DNA of 64,000 nucleotides, taken from Arcobacter_B sp049472135 (GTDB lineage Bacteria > Campylobacterota > Campylobacteria > Campylobacterales > Arcobacteraceae). Under the pieces are notes generated by a model, which saw nothing but the letters and a program-made list of their open reading frames with translations, did not search any database and was not told the origin of the DNA. The stretch covers positions 247,624 to 311,623 of the forward strand of contig NZ_JBMOVV010000003.1 of assembly GCF_049472135.1 (NCBI RefSeq). The letters are read 5' to 3'. Shown here in pieces: positions 32,935-43,040 of the stretch; the stretch's first letter is position 1, and each line of letters starts with the position of its first letter. Made by a program: the position numbers and the translations under genes.

Positions 32935-35252
32935 TTATTACAAGAAACTGGTTACAAGAATTTATAGATATATCAAAAATTTCTACTGATGAAATTTGTA
33001 AAACACTAAATTCAATTGGATTAGAAGTTGATAGTGTAGAAAAAGTTTTAATAGCTCCTAAAGTAGTAGTTGGAAAAGTAACTCAAAAAGAGAAACATCC
33101 TGATGCAGATAAACTAAATGTTTGTCAAGTAGATTTAGGTAGCGAAACTGTACAAATTGTATGTGGTGCTAAAAATGTTGATGCAGGTCAATTTGTTCCA
33201 GTTGCAACTGTTGGTTGTAACTTAGGTGGTGGATTTAAAATCAAAAAAGCAAAACTTAGAGGAGTAGAATCAAATGGTATGATTTGTTCTTCAACTGAGA
33301 TTGGTTTACCACAATTAAATGATGGTATTTTAGTTCTTGATGATTCAATTGGTGAGTTAGTATTAGGAAAAGAATTAAACGAATACAAATTACTTAACGA
33401 TGAAATAATTGAAATTGAACTTACTGCAAACAAAGGTGATTGTTTAAGTATAAATGGTGTAGCAAGAGAGTTATCAGCATTTTATAATATCCCTTTAAAT
33501 GAGTTTGAAAAAAATGTAAATTACAATGAAATTGGAATTGGACAAGTTTTAGAAGTAGAATGTGATAGTAATATTGATTCTTCGTTAATCTACAAAGCTG
33601 TAGATTTTGCAGAATTTAATTTACCTGTTGTTCAAAAGTTAAGAGTTGGTGCAATTGGTAAATATAAAGATGAAAATGATATTCAAAATGTATTATCTTA
33701 TGTAACTCATTGTAATGGTGTAGTTTTAAATGCTTACGCAAAAGATAAAGCAGATACAACTAACAAACTAAGTGTTTTACATGTAAAAAAAGATGAAAAT
33801 GGTTTTGATAATGTTTACGGTAAAGAAAAACTTAGCCAAATAGCAATAGATCATAAAGATATTGACCCATCTGAACTTAACTTTATTGTTGAAGCATCAT
33901 ATGTTAATCCTGAATTGTTAGCAAAACAAGTATTCGAAACTAAGATTGAAACGGGGGATGTTTACTACAGATCATCAAGAGGTAGTGAGCCAGATATTCA
34001 ATACGGTATAGACTTCTTTACAACTTTAGTTTCAAAATATGGAGCTTTAATCTACAAAGGTGCAGAAACATTTATCGAAGATAAAGAGAAAACTGTATTA
34101 GATGTAGATGTTAATAAAGTAAATGCAATTATTGGTCAAGATGTACCAAAACTTGATATTGAAAGAATTTTAAACTCTTTAGGGTTTGAAGTTAAAGATG
34201 GAGCTAATGGTATTTTATCTGTTAAAATTCCATTATTTAGACATGATATTAAAAATATTGCAGATATTACAGAAGAGATTGTAAGAATTATAGGAATTGA
34301 TAATATTAAATCAAAACCTTTAGCAATCGATGAAGTAAATAGAATTAATAAAACCTCTAATGATTTATTAAAAAAGAATAAATTGAGATTTAAAGCAATT
34401 GAAAATGGTTTCTTTGAGACATTAACTTATGTATTCTCTTCAAGAGAAAACTTAGAAAAATACAACTTCCCTGTTGTAAAAGAAGAATTAGATATTTTAA
34501 ATCCAATTGCAAAAGAGTTAAATACATTTAGAAGTACTATTTTATTAAATCTAGTAGAGGCTTGTTCAAATAACTTCAAAACAGGAAACAGATCAACTGC
34601 ATTCTTTGAAATAGGTACAGTATTTGATGAAAATAGACAAGAGAGTAAAAAAATCTCATTTGTTCAAACAGGAGCTAAAGAGCTAGAAGATATTTCAAAT
34701 AGTGGTAAACCATCTAACATCGATTTCTTTAGTTTTGCAAAGAAAATTTTAAATACAATTGGAAAATTTGATTTAGAAGAAATGACTGAAATAACAAATA
34801 GTTTTGTTCACCCATATCAAAATGCAAATGTAATTGTTGATGGTAAAGTAATTGGATTTATTTCAAAGCTTCACCCAAGTATTGCAGAAGATTATGATAT
34901 TAATGATACATTTATAGCTGAAATTGATTTTGATGCCATAGCAAATGAATTAACAAAAGTTGAATCATACTCAAAATTCCAAGCTTCAAAAAAAGATTTA
35001 AGTGTAATTGCACCAAAAACACTTAAATATAAAGAAATTAAAGATGTTATTAATTCAATTAATGATAAAAATATCAAACAATTTAACCTGATAGATATTT
35101 ACAATGATGAAAAATTAGGTGAAAATGAAAGTTTAACAATCAGATTTGTTTTACAAAATGATGAAAAAACTTTAGAAGAAGAAGATATAACAAAATCTAT
35201 GGATGGTGTTTTAAAAGCACTTGAAGATAAATTATCAATAACGATTAGATAG
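32931..35252 (+). CDS. pheT: Phenylalanyl-tRNA synthetase beta subunit
   Basis: This 773-aa subunit contains an N-terminal EMAP/OB tRNA-binding domain (VVVGKVTQKEKHPDADKLNV near residues 44-63), central B3/B4 editing and B5 domains, and a C-terminal FDX-ACB anticodon domain (residues about 690-773). It pairs with PheS as alpha2beta2. The length is normal for Campylobacterota. Confidence 0.96.
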   Translation: MIITRNWLQEFIDISKISTDEICKTLNSIGLEVDSVEKVLIAPKVVVGKVTQKEKHPDADKLNVCQVDLGSETVQIVCGAKNVDAGQFVPVATVGCNLGGGFKIKKAKLRGVESNGMICSSTEIGLPQLNDGILVLDDSIGELVLGKELNEYKLLNDEIIEIELTANKGDCLSINGVARELSAFYNIPLNEFEKNVNYNEIGIGQVLEVECDSNIDSSLIYKAVDFAEFNLPVVQKLRVGAIGKYKDENDIQNVLSYVTHCNGVVLNAYAKDKADTTNKLSVLHVKKDENGFDNVYGKEKLSQIAIDHKDIDPSELNFIVEASYVNPELLAKQVFETKIETGDVYYRSSRGSEPDIQYGIDFFTTLVSKYGALIYKGAETFIEDKEKTVLDVDVNKVNAIIGQDVPKLDIERILNSLGFEVKDGANGILSVKIPLFRHDIKNIADITEEIVRIIGIDNIKSKPLAIDEVNRINKTSNDLLKKNKLRFKAIENGFFETLTYVFSSRENLEKYNFPVVKEELDILNPIAKELNTFRSTILLNLVEACSNNFKTGNRSTAFFEIGTVFDENRQESKKISFVQTGAKELEDISNSGKPSNIDFFSFAKKILNTIGKFDLEEMTEITNSFVHPYQNANVIVDGKVIGFISKLHPSIAEDYDINDTFIAEIDFDAIANELTKVESYSKFQASKKDLSVIAPKTLKYKEIKDVINSINDKNIKQFNLIDIYNDEKLGENESLTIRFVLQNDEKTLEEEDITKSMDGVLKALEDKLSITIR

Positions 35253-35265
35253 AAAAAGGAAAAAA

Positions 35266-36543
35266 GTGAATACATTTAATATAAAAAGATTAAATAAGCC
35301 ATTTAATGTAGAGATTGACTCAATAGCTAGTGATAAATCAATATCGCACAGATGTGCTATGTTTTCACTTTTTTCAAATGAAACTTCTTATATAAAAAAC
35401 TATTTAACAGCTGAAGATACTTTAAACACATTAAGTATTGTAGAGCAGTTAGGTGCTAAAATAAAAAGAGATGGTTCTAGTGTAGAAATTACTCCAACTG
35501 ATACATTAACAGAACCATCTAATGTTTTAGATTGTGGTAATTCAGGAACTGCAATGAGACTATTTTGTGGTTTACTTGCATCAGTTGATGGTGCATTTAC
35601 GTTAACAGGTGATAAATATCTTCATGCAAGACCAATGAAAAGAGTTGCTGATCCACTAAGAAGTATTGGTGCAAATATTGATGGTAGAGAAAATGGGAAT
35701 AAAGCTCCTTTATTTATTAGAGGTGTAAAAGAATTAAAACCATTTACTTATCATTCACCAGTTGACTCAGCTCAAGTTAAATCAGCAATGATATTAGCTG
35801 CACTTAGAGCAAACGGTATTTCAAAATATAAAGAAAATGAATTAACAAGAGACCATACAGAAAGAATGTTAAAAGGTATGGGTGCTACTTTGACAAATGA
35901 TGAAGATGGGTTTATAAATATTCATCCTTTAAAAGGTCATTTAAAGCCATTAAATATAACTGTTCCAACAGATCCATCATCTGGATTCTTTTTTGCAGTA
36001 GCTGCTGCTATTACACCTAATAGTTCAGTTGTAATTAAAAATGTGACTTTAAACCCTACTAGAGTTGAAGCTTACAAAGTTCTTGAAAGAATGGGAGCAA
36101 TTGTAAACTTTATTGAAAAAGAGAATATTTATGAACCTATAGGAGATATTGAGATTAAACACAAAGAATTAAATGGTGTTGTAGTTGAAGAAAATATCTC
36201 TTGGTTAATAGATGAACTTCCAGCACTTTCAATTGCTATGTCAGTTGCAAATGGGAAATCATTAGTAAAAAATGCAAAAGAACTAAGAGTTAAAGAATCA
36301 GATAGAATTAAATCAGTAGTAACAAACCTAGAAAAATGTGGTGTAAATTATACTGAATATGAAGATGGATACGAAATAGTTGGCGGTGAAATAAAAGCTG
36401 CAACTATTGATTCTCATGGAGACCACAGAATTGCAATGAGTTTTGCAATTGCTGGAACTTTATGTGATATGCAAATAAATGATACTGATTGTATTGAAAC
36501 TTCATTCCCTAATTTTAAAGAGATACTTGACTCATTATATTAA
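35266..36543 (+). CDS. aroA: 3-phosphoshikimate 1-carboxyvinyltransferase (EPSP synthase)
   Basis: This 425-aa shikimate-pathway enzyme has the motifs SDKSISHRCAMFSLFS near residues 23-38, LDCGNSGTAMRLFCGLLA near 88-105 and the late RVKESDRIKSVVTNLEK. It starts at GTG (SD AAAAGGAAAA), 13 nt after pheT. It provides chorismate precursors for aromatic amino acids. Confidence 0.95.
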   Translation: MNTFNIKRLNKPFNVEIDSIASDKSISHRCAMFSLFSNETSYIKNYLTAEDTLNTLSIVEQLGAKIKRDGSSVEITPTDTLTEPSNVLDCGNSGTAMRLFCGLLASVDGAFTLTGDKYLHARPMKRVADPLRSIGANIDGRENGNKAPLFIRGVKELKPFTYHSPVDSAQVKSAMILAALRANGISKYKENELTRDHTERMLKGMGATLTNDEDGFINIHPLKGHLKPLNITVPTDPSSGFFFAVAAAITPNSSVVIKNVTLNPTRVEAYKVLERMGAIVNFIEKENIYEPIGDIEIKHKELNGVVVEENISWLIDELPALSIAMSVANGKSLVKNAKELRVKESDRIKSVVTNLEKCGVNYTEYEDGYEIVGGEIKAATIDSHGDHRIAMSFAIAGTLCDMQINDTDCIETSFPNFKEILDSLY

Positions 36544-36564
36544 GAACAGTAATTTCTGTTCTTA
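36541..36564 (+). terminator. Stem-loop at the aroA stop codon
   Basis: A perfect 9-bp stem (36541-36549 with 36556-36564) includes the stop codon. The following sequence is AT-rich without a T run, so termination is uncertain. Confidence 0.45.
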
Positions 36565-36624
36565 ATTATAGTTCTTAATAAATATAAATTAAAGCCTTAT
36601 TGGGCAATTTTTTAAGGATTAAAA

Positions 36625-37461
36625 ATGAAAGTAAAATTAGCTTCAAGCTATGGTTTTTGTTTTGGTGTAAAAAGAGCAATTAAAATAGCAGAATCTTATG
36701 AAAACTCAGCAACAATGGGTCCACTTATTCACAATCAAGATGAAATAAATAGACTAAAAAATGATTTTAATGTAGGTCTTTATCAAAATCTTAAAGAAGT
36801 TAAAGATAATGATACTGTAATTATTAGAACACATGGTATTCCAAAAAATGACTTAAAAGACTTAAAATCTCAAAAAGCAAAAGTTATTAATGCAACATGT
36901 CCTTTTGTTACTACTCCTCAACAAATTGTAAAAAAGATGTCAAAAGAAGGTTATTCTATTCTTATTTTTGGTGATTCAACACATCCCGAAGTTAAAGGTG
37001 TTAAGTCATATGGTGAAGACCAAGATGATGTACATGTAATTTTAGAAATTGATGAAATCAAAGATTTAAAATTCAAAAATAGTAAAATTGCAACAGTAGC
37101 ACAAACAACAAAAAAGAAAGAAAAATATCTTGAAATAGTTAACTATTTAATTTTAAAAAATAAAGAAGTAAGAGTATTTAATACTATTTGTGATGCAACA
37201 TTTGAAAATCAAGATGCCGCAAGAGATTTATCAAAAGAAGTTGATGTAATGGTTGTTATAGGAGGTAAAAACTCTTCAAATACTAAACAACTTCACTCTA
37301 TTTGTAAAGAGAATTGTACAGATTCATACTTAATAGAAAACCACAATGAAATCGAAGAATCATGGTTTAAAAATAAAAAACTTTGTGGTGTAACAGCAGG
37401 TGCGAGTACACCTGATTGGATTATTCAAGAGGTAGTAAACAAAATAGAAAATATTAACTAG
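36625..37461 (+). CDS. ispH: 4-hydroxy-3-methylbut-2-enyl diphosphate reductase IspH
   Basis: This 278-aa Fe-S enzyme performs the last step of the non-mevalonate isoprenoid pathway. Cluster cysteines lie in YGFCFGVKRAI, NATCPFVTTPQ and NTICDATFENQ, and the substrate motif SSNTKQL is present. The adjacent order ispH-rpsA is found in several bacteria. Confidence 0.96.
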   Translation: MKVKLASSYGFCFGVKRAIKIAESYENSATMGPLIHNQDEINRLKNDFNVGLYQNLKEVKDNDTVIIRTHGIPKNDLKDLKSQKAKVINATCPFVTTPQQIVKKMSKEGYSILIFGDSTHPEVKGVKSYGEDQDDVHVILEIDEIKDLKFKNSKIATVAQTTKKKEKYLEIVNYLILKNKEVRVFNTICDATFENQDAARDLSKEVDVMVVIGGKNSSNTKQLHSICKENCTDSYLIENHNEIEESWFKNKKLCGVTAGASTPDWIIQEVVNKIENIN

Positions 37462-37527
37462 AGAATTTAAGCATCAATGCTGTATAATAGTCCCATTTAA
37501 TTAAAACGGTAAATATGAAGGAATAAA

Positions 37528-39183
37528 ATGGGTATCGAAGATATTGATTTAGGTGAAGACTTTGATTTTGAGCAAATGCTTAATGAGTCTTTCGAGAATG
37601 CTGAAAACAACTCTGTAGTTGATGGTGTAATTGTTGAAATCTCTGGTGAGAGAGTTCTTGTTGATGTTGGTCAAAAAATTGAAGGTCAGTTAAATATTTC
37701 TGACATTACAATTGGTGGCGAAGTTAAGTACAAAGAGGGTGACACTATCCCTGTAATGTTAATGGGAAATAGAGGTGAAAGACCAAATATCTCTCATAAA
37801 AAAGTACTTCAAAAAGAAAAATTTGATGCATTTGTTGCTAAACACGGTGAAAATGTAGAAGATGTTACAATTGAAGGTAAAATTATCTCTGTTAAAAATA
37901 GAGGTGGATTTATTCTTGAAGATGATGAAGGATGTGAATACTTCATGCCAATGGCACAATCTTACTTAAAAGCTCACGGAGCAATCGGTAAGAAAGTTAA
38001 AGCTAAAGTATTAAAAGTTAATACTGCACAAAACTCAATTATTGTTTCTAGAAAGAAATTAATTGAAGAATCAAAAGCTCAAAAAGACAATAAAGTTGCT
38101 GAGATTTTAGAAAGTGGTGAACCAGTAAATGGTACAATCAAAAAAATCACTTCTTACGGAATGTTTGTAGATTTAGGTGGAATTGATGGTTTAGTAAACT
38201 ACAATGAAATCTCTTACAAAGGTCCTGTAAATCCAGCTAACTACTACAATGAAGGTGATGAAGTTACTGTTGTTGTATTATCTTACGATAAAGCAAAACA
38301 ACACTTATCATTATCTATCAAAGCTGCATTAGCAAATCCATGGGAAGAAATTAAAGATGAATTAGAAGTTGGTGATACTATTACTGTTACTGTTTCTAAC
38401 TTTGAATCTTATGGTGCATTTGTTGACTTAGGAAATGATATTGAAGGTTTATTACATATTTCTGAAATCTCATGGAATAAAAATGTTAAAAACCCAAAAG
38501 AGTTATTAACATTAGGTGAAGAAATCAATGTTGAAGTTATTGAATTAGACGTTGACAAAAAAAGATTAAGAGTTTCTTTAAAGAACTTACAAGAAAAACC
38601 TTTCTCTAAATTTACAAAAGATCACAATGTTGGTGATGTAGTAAAAGGAAATATTGCTACTTTAACTGATTTTGGTGCATTTGTTACTATTGGAGAAGTA
38701 GATGGATTATTACATAATGAAGAGGCTTCATGGGAGTCAAATGCAAAATGTAAATCTTTATACAAAAAAGGTGACGAAGTAGAAGTTAAAATCATCAAAA
38801 TTGATAAAGAAAAAGAAAACATTTCATTATCAATCAAAGAAATTGCTGAATCTCCTGCAAAAAAATTCCAAAATTCACACAAAATCGGTGATATTGTAAA
38901 AGGTGCAGTTAAAGATGCTAAAGATTTCGGTATCTTCATTAAGCTAGATGATAACTTAGATGGACTTATCAGAAATGAAGACTTCGGACCATTAAATGTT
39001 GAAGAAGTTAAAAATGGTGATGAAATTGAAGCAGTTGTAGTAAATATTGATACTAAAAGAAATAGAGTTAGATTATCAGTTAAAAGATTAGAGCAACAAC
39101 AAGAAAGAGAAGTTCTAAAAGCTGTTAATGATGATTCATCTATGACTTTAGGTGATTTACTAAAAGACCAAATCAAAAACTAG
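37528..39183 (+). CDS. rpsA: 30S ribosomal protein S1
   Basis: This 551-aa RNA-binding protein is built of consecutive S1/OB repeats. Repeat cores such as SYGMFVDLGGIDGLVNYNEI, SYGAFVDLGNDIEGLLHISE and DFGAFVTIGEVDGLLHNEEA are spaced about 85 residues apart. It captures mRNA on the 30S subunit. A second long frame on the other strand (38622-39176) is only a shadow. serA follows after 12 nt. Confidence 0.96.
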   Translation: MGIEDIDLGEDFDFEQMLNESFENAENNSVVDGVIVEISGERVLVDVGQKIEGQLNISDITIGGEVKYKEGDTIPVMLMGNRGERPNISHKKVLQKEKFDAFVAKHGENVEDVTIEGKIISVKNRGGFILEDDEGCEYFMPMAQSYLKAHGAIGKKVKAKVLKVNTAQNSIIVSRKKLIEESKAQKDNKVAEILESGEPVNGTIKKITSYGMFVDLGGIDGLVNYNEISYKGPVNPANYYNEGDEVTVVVLSYDKAKQHLSLSIKAALANPWEEIKDELEVGDTITVTVSNFESYGAFVDLGNDIEGLLHISEISWNKNVKNPKELLTLGEEINVEVIELDVDKKRLRVSLKNLQEKPFSKFTKDHNVGDVVKGNIATLTDFGAFVTIGEVDGLLHNEEASWESNAKCKSLYKKGDEVEVKIIKIDKEKENISLSIKEIAESPAKKFQNSHKIGDIVKGAVKDAKDFGIFIKLDDNLDGLIRNEDFGPLNVEEVKNGDEIEAVVVNIDTKRNRVRLSVKRLEQQQEREVLKAVNDDSSMTLGDLLKDQIKN

Positions 39184-39195
39184 GATTTATTTAAA

Positions 39196-40779
39196 ATGAG
39201 TAAACACACAATCGTAGTTTGTGACCATATACATGAAGATGGTTTAAACATCTTACAAAATACTGAAGATGTAAACTATGTATATGCAGCAGACGTAGAT
39301 AAAACAGAACTTTTAAATGTAATTAAAGACGCAGAAGTAGTGATCACTAGATCATCTACTGATGTTGATGAGAAGTTTTTAGACGCAGCACACAACTTAA
39401 AAGCTATTATTAGAGCTGGTGTTGGGTATGATAATGTTGATATTGAAGGATGTAGTAAAAGAGGAATTATCGCAATGAACGTTCCTACTGCAAATACAAT
39501 AGCTGCTGTTGAATTAACAATGGCTCATATGTTATCTTGTATGAGAAAATTCCCATACGCTCATAACCAATTAAAACAAGATAGAATCTGGAAAAGAGAA
39601 GATTGGTATGGAAATGAACTTTATGGAAAAAAACTAGGTGTTATTGGTTTTGGTAACATTGGTCATAGAGTTGCATTAAGAGCTAAATCATTTGAAATGG
39701 ACGTAGTAACATACGACCCATATATTCCTTCAACAAAAGCAACTGATTTAGGTATTTCATACACAACTAATTTTGATGATATTTTAGATTGTGACATCAT
39801 TACTATTCACACACCAAAAAACAATGAAACAATTGACATGATTGGTGAAGAGCAAATTGCTAAAATGAAAGATGGTGTAGTATTAATTAACTGTGCTAGA
39901 GGTGGATTATACAATGAAGAAGCTCTAGTTAACAACCTTAAATCAGGAAAAATTGCAATGGCTGGTATTGATGTATTTATCAAAGAGCCTGCAACAGATC
40001 ATCCATTATTAGATTTACCAAATGTTACTGTAACTGCACACTTAGGTGCAAATACAAAAGAATCACAAAAGAAAATTGCAACTCAAGCTGCTGAAAATGC
40101 TATTGAATCAGCTAGAGGAATTGCATACCCACACGCATTAAACTTACCAATTGATGAAAGTAAAATTCCATCATTTGTAAAACCATATATTGAATTAACT
40201 CAAAAAATGGCATTTTTAATTGCACAAAATGACAAAAGTGAAATTAGATCAATTAATGTTGCTGCTGAAGGTGAAATTTCAGAGTACTTAGAATCTTTAC
40301 AAACTTTTGCTACAGTTGGTGCATTATCAGTTGCTTCTGGTGATGAAATCAACTATGTAAACGCTAATTTTATTGCTGAAGAAAAAGGAATTGAGCTTAC
40401 AACTTCTGAATTCTCTGCACATAGTGGTTACCAAAATAAAGTATCAGTAAAAATCACTACATCAAATGGAGTTCAAACAATTTGTGGAACTGTATTTAAT
40501 GAAGATGTACAAAGAATTATAGATATTAATAACTTCTCTTTAGACATTGAACCAAAAGGTAAAATGATTATTATGAGAAATAATGATGTTCCAGGTGTTA
40601 TTGGACAAGTTGGTTCAATTTTAGCACAAAACAACATTAATATTGCAGACTTTAGATTATCAAGAGGAAAAGATGGAGCATTAGCTGTTATCTTAGTTGA
40701 TGAAAAAGTATGTATTAACACACTAAAAAAACTTGAAGAACTTGAAGCAGCTATTTCTGTTTCATACGCTGAAATCTAG
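39196..40779 (+). CDS. serA: D-3-phosphoglycerate dehydrogenase
   Basis: This 527-aa long-form SerA has the NAD motif GVIGFGNIGHRVA near residues 146-158, the catalytic NCARGGLYNE and TAHLGANTKE segments, an intervening domain, and a C-terminal ACT domain near 455-527 starting NDVPGVIGQVGSILAQ. It commits carbon to serine. The ACT domain suggests serine feedback. Confidence 0.96.
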   Translation: MSKHTIVVCDHIHEDGLNILQNTEDVNYVYAADVDKTELLNVIKDAEVVITRSSTDVDEKFLDAAHNLKAIIRAGVGYDNVDIEGCSKRGIIAMNVPTANTIAAVELTMAHMLSCMRKFPYAHNQLKQDRIWKREDWYGNELYGKKLGVIGFGNIGHRVALRAKSFEMDVVTYDPYIPSTKATDLGISYTTNFDDILDCDIITIHTPKNNETIDMIGEEQIAKMKDGVVLINCARGGLYNEEALVNNLKSGKIAMAGIDVFIKEPATDHPLLDLPNVTVTAHLGANTKESQKKIATQAAENAIESARGIAYPHALNLPIDESKIPSFVKPYIELTQKMAFLIAQNDKSEIRSINVAAEGEISEYLESLQTFATVGALSVASGDEINYVNANFIAEEKGIELTTSEFSAHSGYQNKVSVKITTSNGVQTICGTVFNEDVQRIIDINNFSLDIEPKGKMIIMRNNDVPGVIGQVGSILAQNNINIADFRLSRGKDGALAVILVDEKVCINTLKKLEELEAAISVSYAEI

Positions 40780-40787
40780 GAGTAGTT

Positions 40788-41348
40788 ATGGCAATTGGAA
40801 TGAGTGAATTAAAAAAGGGATTAAAAATCGAATTAGATGGTGTTCCTTATAAAATTACTGAATATCAACATGTAAAACCTGGAAAAGGTGCTGCATTTGT
40901 TAGATGTAAAATCAAATCATTTTTAAATGGAAAAGTTATTGAAAAAACTTTCCATGCTGGTGATAAATGTGAAACTCCAGATTTACAACAAAAAACTATG
41001 CAATTCTTATATGATGATGGTGAAATGTTACAATTCATGGATACTAATACATATGAGCAAATTGGTTTAACTTATGACCAAGTTGGTGATGCAGAAAAAT
41101 GGATTATTGATGGTATGAATGTTGATATGATGTTCTTTAATGGTAAAGCAATTACTGTTGAACCACCAATGACTGTTGAATTAAAAATTGTAGAAACTCC
41201 ACCTAACTTTAAAGGTGATTCTCAAGGTGGTAGAAAACCTGCTACTTTAGAATCTGGTGCTGTAGTTCAAATTCCTTTCCACATTGTGGAAGGTGATGTT
41301 ATCAAATGTGATACAAGAACTGGTGAATACTTAGAAAAAGTTAAATAA
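40788..41348 (+). CDS. efp: Elongation factor P
   Basis: This 186-aa three-domain factor eases translation of polyproline stretches. The tip loop is VKPGKGAAFVRCK, with lysine at the position modified in many species. Whether a modifying enzyme exists cannot be judged here. The C-terminal CDTRTGEYLEKVK is typical. The gene starts 8 nt after serA. Confidence 0.96.
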   Translation: MAIGMSELKKGLKIELDGVPYKITEYQHVKPGKGAAFVRCKIKSFLNGKVIEKTFHAGDKCETPDLQQKTMQFLYDDGEMLQFMDTNTYEQIGLTYDQVGDAEKWIIDGMNVDMMFFNGKAITVEPPMTVELKIVETPPNFKGDSQGGRKPATLESGAVVQIPFHIVEGDVIKCDTRTGEYLEKVK

Positions 41349-41490
41349 AAAGGCAAAGCTTTATCGTAGAAATTCTGCGATATTGCTCCTTTTCTTTTAC
41401 TCACTTACCACTTGTAAGCTCCCTCAATAAAAGAAACACTATCTTGTTTTCTCCGACAAATTTTTACCTTTTAAAGTGTTATTGTAAAAC
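41349..41490. other. Structured intergenic element of unknown nature between efp and ribD
   Basis: This 142-nt gap is unusually rich in inverted repeats. Hairpin 1 pairs 41362-41371 with 41373-41382. Hairpin 2 pairs 41391-41399 with 41428-41436 and encloses a smaller stem (41404-41408 with 41414-41418). The G+C content looks higher than in other gaps. No start codon opens a useful frame. It could be a small RNA, a repeat element or a bidirectional terminator. Confidence 0.5.
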
Positions 41491-42507
41491 CTAAACAGAA
41501 AGCTTTCTTTTTAAGAACATAATCTTTTCTTCACCAATATAGTTTTCATGAACTATTTCAAAATCAATATCAATTTCATTTAAAGCATTAATACCTTTTC
41601 TAATCTTAGGATTTACAAGTAAAACAATATAATCCAACCTATCTTTCAATTTATCCAATAAATTATATGTACCTTCAACCATTACAAACTTATAGTCAAG
41701 TACCTTAAATAAATCATCACTAATAAAGACCTGTCTATTAGGTATTTTAAATAATGGTATATTTGTATCAAATGCTTTACTTTTACTATAAATGAAAATA
41801 TCAGGTGCATTTCCAGCTATATATCTAGCATCTAATGTTGGCTTATCAATCCTAACAGTATTTCCGCCAATTAACATTAAATCTGTTTTATCTCTTAAAG
41901 TATGAACATATGCTTTTGCAGCATTTGTTGAAATACTACCATCAATACTTCCATTTAATGTTTGTGCCATTTTATAGAATATAAAAGTTCCATTATTCCA
42001 TTTTATAAATGGATATAAAAGCGCATAAGCTTCTTTTTCCATACACCCTACACTCACATCAATATTAGCACTTTTTAATGTTTCACAGCCACCCTTTGCC
42101 TCTTTATTTAAGTCTTCATGTGCAACTATAACTTTTTTGGGTCTTATCTCTTTTAGCAGGTTTGCACAAGCAGGTGTTTTGCCAATATGATTACAAGGTT
42201 CTAATGTAACATAAATTGTACAATCAGTAAAAAAATCATTATGATTTTTAATTAGATAATCATGAATATCTTGAGAACTACTTTTAGTTTTTAATATATC
42301 ATTTGGATGATATTTTAAAAATGCAGCCTTTAAAGCATTTACTTCAGCATGAGCTTCACCAGCTTCCTTATGAGCTTCAATTGCTAAAATTTCAGACTCA
42401 CCTTTTACAACAACACAACCAACAGCTGGATTAGGATAAGTTAAAAATTGATATTTCCATGCTTCATCAATTGCTAATTTCATAAAAAAATTGTCATTAA
42501 TTTTCAT
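41491..42507 (-). CDS. ribD: Riboflavin biosynthesis deaminase/reductase RibD
   Basis: This 338-aa bifunctional enzyme has an N-terminal zinc deaminase with YPNPAVGCVVVKG, the HAEVNAL catalytic motif and EPCNHIGKTPACA. A C-terminal reductase domain follows from about residue 175, with YKMAQTLNGSIDGSI. It makes ribitylamino-uracil phosphate from the GTP cyclohydrolase product. Its ATG has GGAAG upstream. It follows rimP after a gap of about 100 nt with a stem-loop. Confidence 0.94.
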   Translation of the reverse strand: MKINDNFFMKLAIDEAWKYQFLTYPNPAVGCVVVKGESEILAIEAHKEAGEAHAEVNALKAAFLKYHPNDILKTKSSSQDIHDYLIKNHNDFFTDCTIYVTLEPCNHIGKTPACANLLKEIRPKKVIVAHEDLNKEAKGGCETLKSANIDVSVGCMEKEAYALLYPFIKWNNGTFIFYKMAQTLNGSIDGSISTNAAKAYVHTLRDKTDLMLIGGNTVRIDKPTLDARYIAGNAPDIFIYSKSKAFDTNIPLFKIPNRQVFISDDLFKVLDYKFVMVEGTYNLLDKLKDRLDYIVLLVNPKIRKGINALNEIDIDFEIVHENYIGEEKIMFLKRKLSV

Positions 42508-42589
42508 ATTTTACTTCCAATAATTGTTTATATTTTAAAGAAGTATATATAAAGAAGGCTAAATAAATAGTTAGTTAAATAATGTAAGA

Positions 42590-42619
42590 AATGGTAATAG
42601 ATTAAAATCTATTACCATT
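42590..42619 (-). terminator. Stem-loop spanning the end of rimP
   Basis: A perfect 13-bp stem (42590-42602 with 42607-42619) with a 4-nt loop includes the rimP stop codon. It probably terminates or protects the infB-rbfA-rimP transcript. Confidence 0.65.
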
Positions 42620-43040
42620 CAAAATAAGTAGAAGCAGAAAGGATTGAATCATGATCAATACTCTCTTCTCCAAATTCAGTTTTAATTACGATCTTTGTAT
42701 CGTCAGCAGTTAAAAGTTCACCTTTGTAAACCTCAGTAGCTATATCTTTTACTTTAATTTTTTCACCAATAGAAGCTTTAAAGTGTTCTTTTGTTTTTAG
42801 TTTTCTTTCAATACCTGGAGAGCTAACTTCTAGATTATATAATCCACTCATAGGCTCTTCAACATCTAAGATAGGAGAAATCATTCTAGAAATTTCTGCA
42901 CATTTATCTAAAGTAATACCACCTTTAGCAGTAACATATACTCTATAAATATTTTTGTCATGTTCTCTTGTCGTTACGATATCATAAAGTTGAGCATCTA
43001 AACTCTCAACTGCTAGTTTAATTGATTCTTCTAAACTCAT
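42612..43040 (-). CDS. rimP: Ribosome maturation factor RimP
   Basis: This 142-aa protein assists 30S assembly. The central motif NLEVSSPGIERKLKTKEHF, near residues 67-85, is the RimP signature. The length is close to the family. It shares one base with rbfA. In this group rimP follows infB-rbfA rather than preceding nusA. Confidence 0.93.
   Translation of the reverse strand: MSLEESIKLAVESLDAQLYDIVTTREHDKNIYRVYVTAKGGITLDKCAEISRMISPILDVEEPMSGLYNLEVSSPGIERKLKTKEHFKASIGEKIKVKDIATEVYKGELLTADDTKIVIKTEFGEESIDHDSILSASTYFEW

Noticed and set aside
38622..39176. 184-aa open frame opposite rpsA
   Set aside because: Ser/Thr-rich shadow of the repeated S1 codons; no SD and no family resemblance.
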